Below are positions 25,619-37,000 of a stretch of 64,000 bases of DNA, piece by piece (position 1 is the first letter of the stretch; every line of letters begins with the position of its first letter). Made by a program: the position numbers and the translations under genes. The stretch is taken from contig NZ_JAICBX010000005.1 of NCBI RefSeq assembly GCF_019492055.1, positions 425,405 to 489,404 of the forward strand, written 5' to 3'. The notes beneath the pieces were generated by a model, which was not told where the DNA came from, ran no database searches, and worked only from the letters and a program-made list of their open reading frames with translations. This stretch comes from Flavimaribacter sediminis (GTDB taxonomy: Bacteria; Pseudomonadota; Alphaproteobacteria; Rhizobiales; Rhizobiaceae).

Positions 25619-27127
25619 CTAGTTTCCGCCATGATAATTCGGACTTTCGCGGGTGATCGCAACATTATGGGTGTGGCTTTCGCTCAGGCCCGCGTTGGAA
25701 ATCCGCACGAAGGTGGCGCGCTCGTGAAACTCGTCGAGATTGGCCGCGCCGACATAGCCCATCGCCGCCTTCAATCCGCCGCCGAGCTGGTGGAGCACCG
25801 CCGACACGGCGCCCTTGTACGGCACCTGCCCCTCGATGCCTTCCGGCACCAGTTTCAGCGTGTCGCGGACTTCCGCCTGGAAATAGCGGTCGGCGGAACC
25901 GCGCGCCATCGCGCCCACCGATCCCATGCCGCGATAGGCCTTGAACGACCGGCCCTGATAGAGATAGACCTCGCCCGGGCTTTCGTCTGTGCCGGCAAGC
26001 AGCGAGCCGACCATGACGGCCGATGCGCCGGCTGCGATCGCCTTGGCGAGATCCCCGGAATATTTGATGCCGCCGTCGGCGATCACCGGAATGCCGTTGA
26101 CGCTCGCCGCCTCCGCCGCGCCCATGATGGCGGACAGCTGCGGCACGCCTACGCCGGCGACGATCCGGGTCGTGCAGATCGAGCCCGGCCCGATGCCGAT
26201 CTTGATCGAATCGGCGCCTGCATCGATCAGCGCCCTGGCGCCGTCGGCAGTCGCCACGTTGCCGGCCATGATCCTCACCGAGTTCGACAGTTTCTTGACC
26301 CGCCCCACCGCGTCGAGCACGCGCTGGGAATGGCCGTGCGCGGTATCGATCACCAGCAGGTCGATGCCGGCGTCGATCAGCCTTTCGGCGCGTTCGAAAC
26401 CATCGTCTCCAACGCTGGTCGCAGCGCCAACCCGAAGGCGGCCCTGCGCGTCCTTGGAGGCGTTCGGGTTGAGCTGGGATTTCTCGATGTCCTTGACGGT
26501 GATCAGACCGACGCAATTGCCGTCATTGTCGACGACAAGCAGCTTTTCGATGCGGTGCTGATGAAGCAGCTTCTTCGCCTCGCTCTGATCCACCGATTCC
26601 TTGACCGTTACCAGGTCCCTGGCAGTCATGAGTTCGTGGATCCGCTGCTCGGGGTCGGAGGCGAAACGGACGTCGCGGTTGGTCAGGATGCCGACCAGCT
26701 TGCCGGTCGTGAAACCGCCGGCGCCGCCGTTCTGCACCACAGGGATGCCGGAAATGCCGTGCGCCTTCATCAGGGCGTAGGCGTCGGCGAGCTTTGCGTC
26801 GGGCCCGATCGTGACCGGATTGACCACCATGCCGGCTTCGAATTTCTTGACCTGGCGCACCTCTTCCGCCTGGATTTCCGGCGAAAGGTTGCGGTGGATG
26901 ACGCCGATGCCGCCGGCCTGCGCCATGGCGATCGCCAATCGCGACTCGGTCACCGTGTCCATGGCGGAAGACAGGATCGGAAGGTTGAGGTCGATGCCGT
27001 CGGCGATGCGCGTGCTTATGTCGGTTTCGCCCGGCATGACGGTCGAATGACCGGGCTGCAACAGCACATCGTCAAACGTCAGGGCTTCAAGTCCGGTAAT
27101 CGTTTCGATGATGCGCGCCATGGCCAA
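25619..27127 (-). CDS. guaB: inosine-5'-monophosphate dehydrogenase
   Basis: 502 residues, full length. The TIM barrel starts [16 protein letters not shown]. Two CBS domains are inserted at about residues 95-215 ([35 protein letters not shown]). The catalytic Cys is in [13 protein letters not shown], and the flap region follows ([16 protein letters not shown]). It oxidises IMP to XMP with NAD, the rate-limiting step of guanine nucleotide synthesis, upstream of GuaA. A 148-bp gap separates it from rlmE and likely contains its promoter, although I found no clear hexamers. Confidence 0.98.
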   Translation of the reverse strand: MAMARIIETITGLEALTFDDVLLQPGHSTVMPGETDISTRIADGIDLNLPILSSAMDTVTESRLAIAMAQAGGIGVIHRNLSPEIQAEEVRQVKKFEAGMVVNPVTIGPDAKLADAYALMKAHGISGIPVVQNGGAGGFTTGKLVGILTNRDVRFASDPEQRIHELMTARDLVTVKESVDQSEAKKLLHQHRIEKLLVVDNDGNCVGLITVKDIEKSQLNPNASKDAQGRLRVGAATSVGDDGFERAERLIDAGIDLLVIDTAHGHSQRVLDAVGRVKKLSNSVRIMAGNVATADGARALIDAGADSIKIGIGPGSICTTRIVAGVGVPQLSAIMGAAEAASVNGIPVIADGGIKYSGDLAKAIAAGASAVMVGSLLAGTDESPGEVYLYQGRSFKAYRGMGSVGAMARGSADRYFQAEVRDTLKLVPEGIEGQVPYKGAVSAVLHQLGGGLKAAMGYVGAANLDEFHERATFVRISNAGLSESHTHNVAITRESPNYHGGN

Positions 27128-27275
27128 TCCTCTTCTGTAAAGGGATGCGGCGGACTGGCAGGAATCCGCGGCAAACGAGACTCAAATTCGAGAAGTTGGC
27201 GATGGCTGGTACCATGGAAAGGCGGCTATTGAAACAGGAAATATGGCAAGCGCAGCCCGAAGGCGAAGCGAGCGT

Positions 27276-27980
27276 TCAACTGTCTGCGTCGCCGCCGCCC
27301 CTGAAGTCCTTGGCGAGAAGATACATCTCCACGGATTCGGAGCGCGATGACGGCGGCTTGATGTGGATGACCTGGCGAAAGTTTCGTTTCAGCATCGTCA
27401 GAAGGTCCGCCTCCGTGCCGCCCTGAAAGGTCTTGGCCAGAAAATGCCCGCCGGGATTGAGCACGTCGACGGCGAACCAGGCGGCCACCTCGCACAGGTG
27501 CATGGTGCGCAAATGGTCCGTCCGCTTGTGCCCCGTCGTCGGCGCCGCCATGTCGGAAACGACGAGATCGGGCGCGCCGCCGCAGGCCTCGATCAGCTTC
27601 TGGGGCGCTGCGTCTTCAAGAAAGTCCATCTGCAGGAAGCACACGCCGGGCAGCGGATCCATCTCGAGAAAATCGATGGCGGCGACGCGCGGTTCCTCGT
27701 CCGTCGAGCCTGTCACCTTCGCCGCGATCTGCGACCAGCTTCCCGGCGCCGATCCAAGGTCGACGATGCGTTTTGCGCCTTTCAGGATGTTGTGCTTCTC
27801 GTCGATCTCCAGCAGCTTGAAGGCGGCGCGCGAACGCCAGCCTTCCATCTCGGCCCGCTGGACATAGGGATCGTTGATATGCCGCTCCAGCCAGCGTCGC
27901 GACGAGGCCTTGAGCTTGCCCCTTTTGCGAACTTTCTGTCCGAGCTTGCGCCCGGTCCGGTTTGAGGTGGTTGGCCGCAT
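27276..27980 (-). CDS. rlmE: 23S rRNA (uridine-2'-O) methyltransferase RlmE (FtsJ)
   Basis: 234 residues: a basic N-terminal tail ([20 protein letters not shown]), then the FtsJ methyltransferase fold with [15 protein letters not shown] as the SAM motif. The K-D-K-E type catalytic residues lie in the segments [32 protein letters not shown] and [13 protein letters not shown]. It methylates U2552 in the 23S A loop. The start overlaps the preceding stop by one base (TGATG), so the two are translationally coupled. Confidence 0.95.
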   Translation of the reverse strand: MRPTTSNRTGRKLGQKVRKRGKLKASSRRWLERHINDPYVQRAEMEGWRSRAAFKLLEIDEKHNILKGAKRIVDLGSAPGSWSQIAAKVTGSTDEEPRVAAIDFLEMDPLPGVCFLQMDFLEDAAPQKLIEACGGAPDLVVSDMAAPTTGHKRTDHLRTMHLCEVAAWFAVDVLNPGGHFLAKTFQGGTEADLLTMLKRNFRQVIHIKPPSSRSESVEMYLLAKDFRGGGDADS

Positions 27981-29704
27981 CAGTTATCCGCTTTCGAGGC
28001 TTCGCGCCCGCCGTTTCGATGGTGCTTGCCGCGTCGATAGAACGAGCGCCGGTTTTTGCCTCGCCGCCAGATGCCGTCGGCGGCCATCATTTCCGTAAGC
28101 AGGCCCTCACGCAGTCCGCGGTCTGCGACGCGCAGGCGCTCAGACGGCCAGCGTCGCCGGATGGCCTCGAGGATCGCGCAGCCGGCGAGCACGAGATCCG
28201 CCCGATCGGCCCCGATACAGGGATTGGAGGACCGCTGGTCGAAATCCCAGGACAGCAGCTTCCGCATCATCAGGTCGACCTCGTTGTTCGACAGCCACAG
28301 GCCATCGACGCGCCGGCGGTCGTAGCGCGGCAAGTTCAGGTGAACGCCTGCAAGGGTTGTCACGGTTCCGGAGGTGCCCAGCAGATGGAACACGCCCGCG
28401 GCCTGGCCGTTGCATCCCGGCAGATCCGGGCACAGGAAGGCGTCGAGCATGCCGGAAACTTCCTCCACCATGTCGTTGAAGATCGCCGGCGTCACCTCCC
28501 GCCCGCCATGGCGTTCCGACAGGGTCACGACGCCGACCGGCAGCGACGTCCACGCGGCGATATGGTTGGCCAGTCTGTTCGAACGGTTGCTGGAAAGATC
28601 GATCACGGCGATCTCCGACGATCCGCCGCCAATGTCGAACAGCACCACGCCTTCGGTCTCGCGCTCGACCAGGGACGAGCAACCGGATACCGCAAGGCGC
28701 GCCTCGGTTTCCCGGTCGACGATTTCGAGTTCGAGGCCGGTTTCCGAGCGGACGCGTTCGAGAAACTGGGTGCCATTGGCGGCGGCGCGACAGGCTTCCG
28801 TGGCAATCAGGCGGCTGCGCCGGATCGGCCGGCTGTCCAGTTTGTGCGCGCAGACTTTCAGCGCATCGATCGCCCGGTCCATCGCGTTTTCCGAGAGCTT
28901 ACCCTGGGAACCAAGACCCTCGCCGAGCCGTACGATCCGCGAAAAGGCGTCGACGACGCGAAACTGCCCCGGTCTCGTTGGCAACGCCACCAGCAGGCGG
29001 CAATTGTTGGTGCCCAGATCCAGCGCAGCATAATAGGGTGGCGCGCCGGAACGATCGCCGCCATCCGCCTTCTCCCGGTTGGGTCTCGTACTTTCGGCGC
29101 CGTTTCCGGCATCCACGCGTCGCTCGCCGGCGCCTTGGGCGCCGGTCCGCTGTGGCTTGCGCCTCGAACCGCGTTCACCCTGCAGTGGCTTGTCGCCGGC
29201 GTTCTGGCGCATGTCTTGCGCTTCGTTGCGCCGACCGCCCTTGCGGCGGCGTCTCTTGCGCGATTTCTTTCTGTTGGAATTGCCGTCGGCTACGCCGCCA
29301 TTCGGTTCATCGGCCGATGGGGCTGCCTGTTCTTCGGAGCGCTGGACAGAGTCCGCCTTTGTGGCGTCCCGTCCTGGCTGAGCTCTCGCACGGTTCCTGT
29401 CCGGCCCGTGCGCGGATCTGGATTCGGGCTTTCGATCTTTCCCGAAATCGGCTCCAGAACCGGCTCCCTGCGCCCCGTTGCCTGGCACATGTGTACCGTC
29501 CACGGGGTCCGTCACGTCAAATCCTGTCGCGCTGCGCCCGGCGTTGTCACGCGGCGACCAGCGCTTGTCCGTTTGCTGTTGGATAAAGTCTATCAGCCGG
29601 AAACCATTTGGCAAATGGTTTTTGGAAGAGGGATCGGACGCGGCTTCAGGCTGCGGACTGATGCACGCAGTCTTCGGAAGCGATAAGGGCGGCTGCTTCT
29701 CCAA
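27980..29704 (-). CDS. ppx: Ppx/GppA-type exopolyphosphatase with long disordered N-terminus
   Basis: 574 residues if the ATG at 29704 is used. Residues 1 to about 222 are low-complexity, polar and strongly basic in places ([20 protein letters not shown]), with no fold. The Ppx/GppA domain then begins at [17 protein letters not shown] and contains [12 protein letters not shown] and [15 protein letters not shown]. It hydrolyses polyphosphate or pppGpp. The first ATG lies 59 bp inside the upstream gene, so the true start may be further in, although no better Met with a ribosome-binding site is obvious before the domain. The tail may bind RNA or polyphosphate, an inference from charge only. Confidence 0.9.
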   Translation of the reverse strand: MEKQPPLSLPKTACISPQPEAASDPSSKNHLPNGFRLIDFIQQQTDKRWSPRDNAGRSATGFDVTDPVDGTHVPGNGAQGAGSGADFGKDRKPESRSAHGPDRNRARAQPGRDATKADSVQRSEEQAAPSADEPNGGVADGNSNRKKSRKRRRRKGGRRNEAQDMRQNAGDKPLQGERGSRRKPQRTGAQGAGERRVDAGNGAESTRPNREKADGGDRSGAPPYYAALDLGTNNCRLLVALPTRPGQFRVVDAFSRIVRLGEGLGSQGKLSENAMDRAIDALKVCAHKLDSRPIRRSRLIATEACRAAANGTQFLERVRSETGLELEIVDRETEARLAVSGCSSLVERETEGVVLFDIGGGSSEIAVIDLSSNRSNRLANHIAAWTSLPVGVVTLSERHGGREVTPAIFNDMVEEVSGMLDAFLCPDLPGCNGQAAGVFHLLGTSGTVTTLAGVHLNLPRYDRRRVDGLWLSNNEVDLMMRKLLSWDFDQRSSNPCIGADRADLVLAGCAILEAIRRRWPSERLRVADRGLREGLLTEMMAADGIWRRGKNRRSFYRRGKHHRNGGREASKADN

Positions 29705-30077
29705 GCGCCGTCAGGCGAACGGAAATCTTGTCGCTGTTGCGCTTGTGGATGACCAGACCCTGATCGGCGAAATCATTGATCTGGTCGCCATGCGTGCGGC
29801 CATCAAGACAAATCAGACGAAAACCGGTTCTCCGCATTCTGTCGATCTGCAAGAGAAGCGCTTCCGCTTCGCCGTCCATGTCACAATGAGACAACATCAT
29901 CTGCGCCGTATCGACTGTGGAGTATCCGAGATAGTCGGCGATGCCGGCGAGATCGCGACCCATTTCCGAAAGCAGGAGGGCGACCTTGCGACCTATTGCG
30001 CTGTCGCTTGAATCAAGCGACATCGAAACCAGAGTCGTCTGACCAAGGCGGGCTGTAAATATTTGTTTGTCAACCAT
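29646..30077 (-). CDS. conserved-looking hypothetical protein
   Basis: 143 residues from the ATG at 30077 (MVDKQIFTARLGQTTLVSMS); a start 24 bp earlier is possible. There is no signal peptide or membrane segment. Part of the middle (DLAGIADYLGYSTVDTAQMM) could be a helix-turn-helix and the end is winged-helix-like ([20 protein letters not shown]), so a small DNA-binding protein is imaginable. I do not recognise the family. It overlaps the proposed ppx start. Two palindromes lie 70-110 bp upstream. Confidence 0.6.
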   Translation of the reverse strand: MVDKQIFTARLGQTTLVSMSLDSSDSAIGRKVALLLSEMGRDLAGIADYLGYSTVDTAQMMLSHCDMDGEAEALLLQIDRMRRTGFRLICLDGRTHGDQINDFADQGLVIHKRNSDKISVRLTALGEAAALIASEDCVHQSAA

Positions 30078-30145
30078 TCGATCTCTTCCGCGGCAAGCCA
30101 TTCAACTTCACAGAAACGATCACGCGAGACATTCGTTCCAGATCC

Positions 30146-30159
30146 CGCTTATATAAGCG
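30146..30159. promoter_or_regulatory. perfect palindrome upstream of the hypothetical gene
   Basis: CGCTTATATAAGCG is a perfect 14-bp palindrome with flanking GC pairs (CC before, CGGG after). A second dyad, CACATA-ccgta-TATGTG, follows at 30169-30185. Both lie in the 366-bp gene-free stretch between the hypothetical gene (start 30077) and tRNA-Gln, and could be operators for the minus-strand gene. Nothing else was recognised in that stretch. Confidence 0.4.
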
Positions 30160-30443
30160 CGGGAAGTTCACATACCGTATATGTGTCACTTGAATTTTGA
30201 TTATTCTAAGGCGGAGTAAACAAATTGCTGCAATCTGCACCTGATTGCGGCCCGCGCGGGAGGCGTACTCCATGCTAATGGGCAATATCGCCAATGGGAT
30301 AGAAGGCAAAACCTGGCCGGATTTTGCAGCCAAGTTCGGGCTTGATCAATGCGGCAAATGTGATAAAGGTGGCGCCGAATTGAAGCGGTGAGCGCATCAG
30401 CGCCTGTAATCGCTTCGCCAGCGCCTTGTCGATCAAGGCCCGT

Positions 30444-30514
30444 TGGGGAATAGGTTAACGGTAGACCCACGGACTCTGACTCCGTTAGTCCTGGTTCGAA
30501 TCCAGGTTCCCCAG
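30444..30514 (+). tRNA. tRNA-Gln (CTG)
   Basis: Cloverleaf read by eye: acceptor TGGGGAA (30444-30450) pairs with TTCCCCA (30507-30513); D arm GGTT/GACC; anticodon stem ACGGA/TCCGT around the loop CTCTGAC, anticodon CTG; T arm CCTGG-TTCGAAT-CCAGG. The discriminator is G30514 and CCA is encoded (30515-30517). The 3' end faces a tyrosine-recombinase remnant 56 bp away, a usual island entry point. Confidence 0.95.
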
Positions 30515-30572
30515 CCATTTTTTTTAGCATTTTCTCTGGTTTCCACGAAAAACATAAGTGCCAGTTGGGTGG

Positions 30573-31005
30573 TTAGTTGGGAATCTTTGTTCCCTTTTCG
30601 AGCTTCCTGATCGCACTTTCAGCCAGCTTCTGATCCCGGTGCAAATAGTGTGAATCGAGGATCGATCGAACGTCCCGCAATGAGTGTCCAGTTATTGTAG
30701 CGATTTCAGCTTCCGTGCATTCGGCGACAGCAAGTCGGGTTACAGCCGTCCCGCGCAGATCATTGAACGTAATGCCGACAATTCTGGCGGCTCCACAGGC
30801 TTTTCTCCAAGATGAACGGAAGCCGTCAGTGTCCAAGGCGCCCCTTCACTGTTCACGAGAATCCTGCCTTCCTTGCACCGGTGAGCATTGAGAGCCGCTC
30901 TCAGAGGCGCCCCTACTGGCATGACGACGCGTGCTCCGGTCTTGCCTTGTTTCAGTCGGATACGGTCGCCGTCATATTGGGTCCAGGCCAATCGGGCGGG
31001 AGTCA
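30573..31005 (-). pseudogene. tyrosine recombinase (phage-type integrase) remnant, truncated and frameshifted
   Basis: Two overlapping frames together give the catalytic part of an integrase. One frame (about 31005-30837) reads RLAWTQYDGDRIRLKQGKTG and on to EGAPWT. The other (30836-30573) reads DGFRSSWRKACGAARIVGITF onward with active-site segments FNDLRGTAVTRL, GHSLRDVRSIL and the Tyr in DSHYLHRD. The switch at about 30830-30836 is explained by one lost base (PWT then TDGF). The N-terminal arm-binding and core half is missing; the piece begins right after the stop codon of the giant adhesin gene. It points to a former mobile element at tRNA-Gln. Confidence 0.8.
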
Positions 31006-31013
31006 CAAACGGA

Positions 31014-34000
31014 TCAAACCAGCATCCCTTCGTCATCCAGTCTGAACGACAGTACCGTTTCGTCGGTTTGACCGAGTTCATCGGCAATGACAACGGTATA
31101 ATCCAGAGTAACCGTTTCACCCTCATCCAGGCCGGCGGCGATGTTGTCCGCGACCGGCTGCGGCAAGTCGAAAACCCAGTCCACCGTATCGGCGACCTGG
31201 TCCACCGGATCGAGTGTCAGGAAATCGAATGTGTCGGCGCCGCCCAGCACATTCTCGTTTCCGGTGACCGCGACCAGCGCCACGCTGGCCGAATGGCTGT
31301 CATCGACATCGGTATCGATGAACTGAATCCGGGTATCGCTGAGGAGTGTAATAACCGGTTCGTCATTGAGCAGTTCATAGGCGCCAAGATCACGACCGAT
31401 AGTGTTTCCGGAACCATTGTCGATCACCGGGGCGTCATAGGCATCTTCGCCGCGGGCATCTGTTGGATCAATAGCGCCTCCATTTTCGGTAATCGCGGCA
31501 TCGATCGCCGAATTGGCGGCATTCAGTTTCAGCGCGATGGTCTCGACCGGGCCGCCATTGTCGGCAAGTTTGCCGGCAACCGTTCCGTCAGTGAGCACCA
31601 CGGTTTCAGCGAAGATGTCGGTCGGGTCAGCGTTGATGACCTGATCGCTTGCATCAGTATCCGACCCCGCCCCAACGATATTGAGGCCGAAGAACTTTGT
31701 GGCGTCGACGTTCGCCGCATCGATCGATATTTCGGAATTCTCCGGAGCGCTGTTTCCGAGGAGGATGCTGTTCGCAAGATCAAGAGCGCCGAACCGGTTA
31801 GTGAAGATCCCTCCGCTTTCAACACTGGCGGAATTGCCCGATATGGTGGCGTTCGTCAGTTCCGTCTGTCCGTAGAAGCCAGTGTAAACCCCACCGCCGT
31901 TGGTCGCGCTGTTACCGTAAATCGTGGTGTCGATCAGGATTGCTTCTCCCGCGATAGCCGGTTCGAGCCCTCTGATAATTGCACCATTCCAGATGCCGCC
32001 GCCGTTCGCGGATGTGGAATTGCCGGAAACGGTGGAAGCGACCAAACTCAAGTGTCCGCCGACATTCGCAACTCCGCCGCCGTCATTGGTGGCAGTATTG
32101 TTCGATATGGTTGTGTGCGTCAGGGTGGCCGTGCCGGAATTTACCAAACCACCTCCTGCGTTGCCGATAATCGTGCTGTCTGACAAGGCGAGACTTCCGC
32201 CGAAAGCGACGCCGATACCACCACCAACTGACGCAGAACCGCCAGTGATGATCAGGCCGTCCAAAATGGCGGATCCATCACTGACGAACAGGACACGGCT
32301 TTCGGCATTGGCATCGAGCGTCACGTCTTCCGCACCATCGCCATCCAGATCTCCCGTAAGCGTGATATCGGAAGTCAGTTCCAACTCTTTTCCTTCGAGA
32401 ATGATCGTACCGCCATTCTCGAACGCCTCACCGATACCTGACGCAAAGGCGATCGTGTCGTTGCTCTCGCCATCCCCGTCTGCATCGTCCACTGCGTTGG
32501 CGAAGGCCAGCGCCTCGCGCAGGCTGGTCAGGCCGTCGAGCGGATCGACGACGTCATCTGTTGTGGTGACGAGCAGCGAAGGCGTTTCGATGAAGGCCTC
32601 CTGGACCTCTACCGCGCCGGCATCGACAGTGCCGCCATTGTCAGCCCCGGGGAGGTCGATGTCGCGCGGATTACCGTTGGCGTCCGTGGTTTCGGATACC
32701 GCATTTCCGATGTCGAGAGCCGGATTGTAGCCGACTGTCCTCAAGGCAACGGTTTGAACTGGTCCGCCATTGTCCGCAAGCACGCCCGCCACGGCGCCGT
32801 CGGAAAGAACGAGCGTACCGGCAAAAACATCTGCGGCATCTGTCGTTGCGTCACCGACGAGGTTTCCGTTGCCGGAATAGCTGCCGTTGACTTCACCGCC
32901 GCTGTTTCCGAGCACCAGCGTGTTCGTCAAGGTCAGGATACTCAGGACGGAATTGGTGTGGACACCGCCGCCATATGTGGCGCTGTTGCCAGTTACCGTC
33001 GTATTGACCAGCGTCGCCGGTCTGTTGCCTTCGAACGATCCGCCGCCGCCATTGCCTGTCGCCGTATTGCCGGACAACGTCACGTTTACCAGCGTCGCGG
33101 TGCCCGGGCTGTCGATGCCGCCGCCGTCGCTGTGGCTGCTGTTGCCCGAAATCGTCGTGTTGGTCAGAGTGATCTTGCCGGCGTTCGAGATCCCGCCGCC
33201 ATTGCCGGTTGCATCGTTGCCGGCAACTGTACTGTTTACGATCGCCAGCCTTGCACCTGTGTCGATCCGAATACCTCCACCGCTGGCAGCGGTGTTTCCG
33301 CCGGTGACCACAAGGCTTTCGAGCGTTGATGCACCCGCTTCCGCAATCAGAACACGGTTTGTCGCATCGTCGAGACCTTCACCCGAATTCGCACTGATCG
33401 TAACCTCGGATTCGCCGTCGCCATCGACATCGCCGTCGATGGTGACATCCGAGGCAATCACGAGCTGGTCATTGCCGCCGATGTAGATCGTGGCGCCTTC
33501 GGCGAATACATCCGCGTCGAAGGAAATCGTGTCGTTGCTGAAGCCGTCGCCGTCTGCATCATCCACTGCATCGGCGAAGGCCAGCGCCTCGCGCAGGCTG
33601 ATCAGGCCGTCGAGCGCGTCCACGACATCATCAGTCGTGGTGACGACGAGCGAGGGCACATCCCAATTTTGCAGTGACAACTCGACCGCACCCGCATCGA
33701 CCGTACCGCCATTGTCGACCGACGGGATATCGACATCGCGGGGATTGCCATTCGCATCGGCGTTTTCAGAGACCGCGCTTCCGGTATCGATAGCAGGATT
33801 GGAAGGATGTTCGAGCAGCGCGATTGTTTCGACCGGTCCGCCATTATCGGCAAGCAGTCCGCCGCCGCTGAGCGGATCGATGTCGGCAAAAACATCCGAT
33901 GCATAGATCGTGCCGTCGCCGACAAGATTTCCACTGCCGCTGTAGCTGCCCGAGACTTCGCCGCCGCCATTTCCAAGCACCAGCGTGTTCGTCAAGGTCA

Positions 34001-37000
34001 GGATACTCAGGACGGAATTGGTGTGGATACCGCCTCCATCCGTGGCACTGTTGCCTGATACCGTCGTATTGACCAGCGTCGCCGGTCTGTTGCCTTCGAA
34101 CGATCCGCCGCCGCCATTGCCTGCCGCCGTATTGCCCGACAACGTCACGTTCACCAGCGTGGCGGTGCCCTGGCTGTCGATGCCGCCGCCGTTACTGTCG
34201 CTGCTGTTGCCCGAGATCGTGGTGTTCGTCAGTGTGATCGTGCCGAGGTTCGAGATCCCGCCGCCATTGCCTTTTGCGTGGTTGCCGGTAACCGTGCTGT
34301 CGGAGATTGCCAGGCTGGCACCGGAGTCTACGCGAATTCCCGCACCGCTTAAATTGGCATTGCCGCCGGTGATGACCAGGTTCTCGAAGACCGAAGTACC
34401 CTCTCTGATGATCACTACCCGGTTCGTCGCATCATCGAGCCCTTCGTCCGAATTCGCGTTGATCGTGACGTCCGCTTCGCCGTCGCCGTCGGCATCCCCA
34501 TTGATCGTGACGTCCGAGGTGATTATGAGCTGGTTACCGCCGCCGGTATAGATGGTGTCGCCTGCGCCGAAGACATCTTCGTCAAAGGAGATCGTATCGT
34601 TGCTGGAGCCGTCGCCATCGGCGTCATCTACCGAATTGGCGAAGTCGATTGCCTCGCGCAGACTGGTCAGGCCGTCGATCCGATCGACCACGTCTTCGGT
34701 TGTTGTGACGACAAGCGAACGTTCCTCGTACTGAAGCTCGACGGCGCCCGCATCCACTGTACCGCCATTGTCAACGTCAAGAATATCGACCTCGCGGATA
34801 CCCCCTGCAGCGTCGGAAGTTTCGGAGATCGGGTCGCCGCGGTCGAGCGCGGGATTGGACAAGTCCTGTTTCAGCGCGATAGTTTCGACGGGACCGCCGT
34901 TGTCAGCCAGGACGCCCGCCACGGTTCCGTCGGACAATATGTATGTGTCTGCAAAAACGGTCTCGGCTGTGGAGGCGCCGCCCCCGATCAGGCTGCTTCC
35001 GCCGTTGTTGAAAAAACCGCCCGATGTTTCGCCCCCCCTGTTGCCAAGCACGATCGAGTTCGTCAGATCCGCAGCGAAGATGAAATGGTTGATAATCCCG
35101 CCGCCCTGTCCGCCGGCGGCATTGCCCGATACAGTCGTGTTGATCAATGCCAGGTCGATGTAGCTGGATATTCCGCCCCCGTCCCTGTTCGCCACATTGC
35201 CGGAAATTGTGGTATTGGTCAGTGTTGCCGACCCGGCGTAAATAAACCCGGAAAAACTGTAGCCATCGTAGAATAGACCGGCATTGTAGAGCCCACCGCC
35301 GTCCCTGTTCGCTGTATTGTCAGACAACGTCGAGTTCGTAAGGCTCACTTCACCTGCACTCCATATCCCGCCACCGTCGTTCTTCGCGTAGTTGCCCGCA
35401 ACGGTGCTGGCGATCATGGAAAGAGTGGCGTCTTCGTTGACATGGACGCCTCCGCCCTTGTTCGACGAATCATTGCCAGAAATCCTGCTGTTGACGATGG
35501 ATAGGCTGGTGTTCCCTTCAATACGGACACCGCCACCGAATATAGCCTGTCCTCCGGTAATGACCAGACTGTCCAGAGTCGATGCGCCGCCGCCGTTCAC
35601 AAGAAAAACGCGGCTGTTTCCGCCGGCATCTACAGTCACATCGCTCGCACCGTCTCCATCGGCATCACCGTCGATGGTGACATCGGAGGACAGGACCAGT
35701 TGCCCGGCAAGATTGATTGTTTCACCTCCGCTGAAAATGACTTCGTCGAAGGTTATGGTGTCATTGCTTCCATCGTCGCCGTCGGCGTCGTCGGTCGTAT
35801 TCGCAAAGGCAAGCGCCTCGCGCAGGCTGGTGACGCCATCCGTAGCATCGACCACATCCTCGGTGGTTGTCACCACGAGTGAGAAAGGCTCGATTTCATC
35901 GCTCTGCAGTTCGACCGCTCCCGCATCCACCGTGCCGCCATTGTCCACGGTCAAGACATCGAACTCACGCTGATTCCCGTTTGCGTCTGTGCTTTCAGAG
36001 ATCGCGTCACCGCGGTCGAGAGCCGGGTTGTCGAGGTCCGGCTTGAGTGCAATGGTCTCGACAGAGCCGCCATTGTCAGCGACGACGCCCGCCACAGTAC
36101 CGTCGGGCAGGTTTTGTGTTGTTGCGAATACGTCATTCGCGTCGATGATTCCATCTCCGATCAGATTGCCGCCGTCATCGCTGTAGCCGCCGGATACCTC
36201 ACCGCCGCTGTTGCCCAGGACGATTGTGTTTTCCAGTCCCAGAAATGCAGTGCTATCGAATATACTTTCATTGTTGATGCCTCCGCCTCTGATATCCGCT
36301 GTATTTCCCGATATCGTCGTGTTGACGAGGGTGGCGCTTTCAATCGTGTTGAGTCCACCGCCGACATTGGCGGTGTTTTCCACGACCGTCGTGTTCGTAA
36401 GGATGAGTTCCCCCGAATTGGCAATCCCGCCGCCCGAACTCGCGCTGTTGCCGGACACGGTCGTATTCGTCAGTGACAGGATTCCGTAATTCACGACTCC
36501 ACCTCCGACATAAGAAACGACATTATCCGAAATCGCGCTGTCGGCTATTTCCAAGGTAGTGTCATAGTCGACACGTATGCCGCCGCCGGCGTCACCGGAA
36601 TTTCCTCCGGAAACGATCAGACTCTGGATTGTGGAAACCCCTTCACCTCCAAAAAAGAAAACACGGCTGTTCGAATTCCCGTCCACCGTCACATCGGCTT
36701 TGCCGTCGCCGTCTACATCCCCATCGATTGTGATGTCCGACATGATTCGGAGCTGCCCGTATTCAAGATAGATCGCTGCACCGTTGCCGAATACACTTGA
36801 ATCGAATGTGATTGTGTCATTGCTGCCGTCGACACCGTCGGCATCGTCCATGTTGTTGGCGAAGGCAATCGCCTCCCGCAAGCTGGTGACGCCATCCGTA
36901 GCATCGACCACGTCGGCCGTCGTGTTTACGATGAGCGTAGAAGCTTCGATTTCGTCGCTCTGGACTTCAACCGCCCCGGCATCCAAAGCCCCGCCATTGT

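Noticed and set aside
25616..27232. Plus-strand open frame of 538 codons opposite guaB
   Set aside because: Full antisense shadow of guaB with His/Arg/Asp-rich composition and no recognisable domain.
27962..29686. Plus-strand open frame of 574 codons opposite ppx
   Set aside because: The minus strand encodes a recognisable Ppx/GppA domain; the opposite frame has no family features and is a GC-rich shadow.
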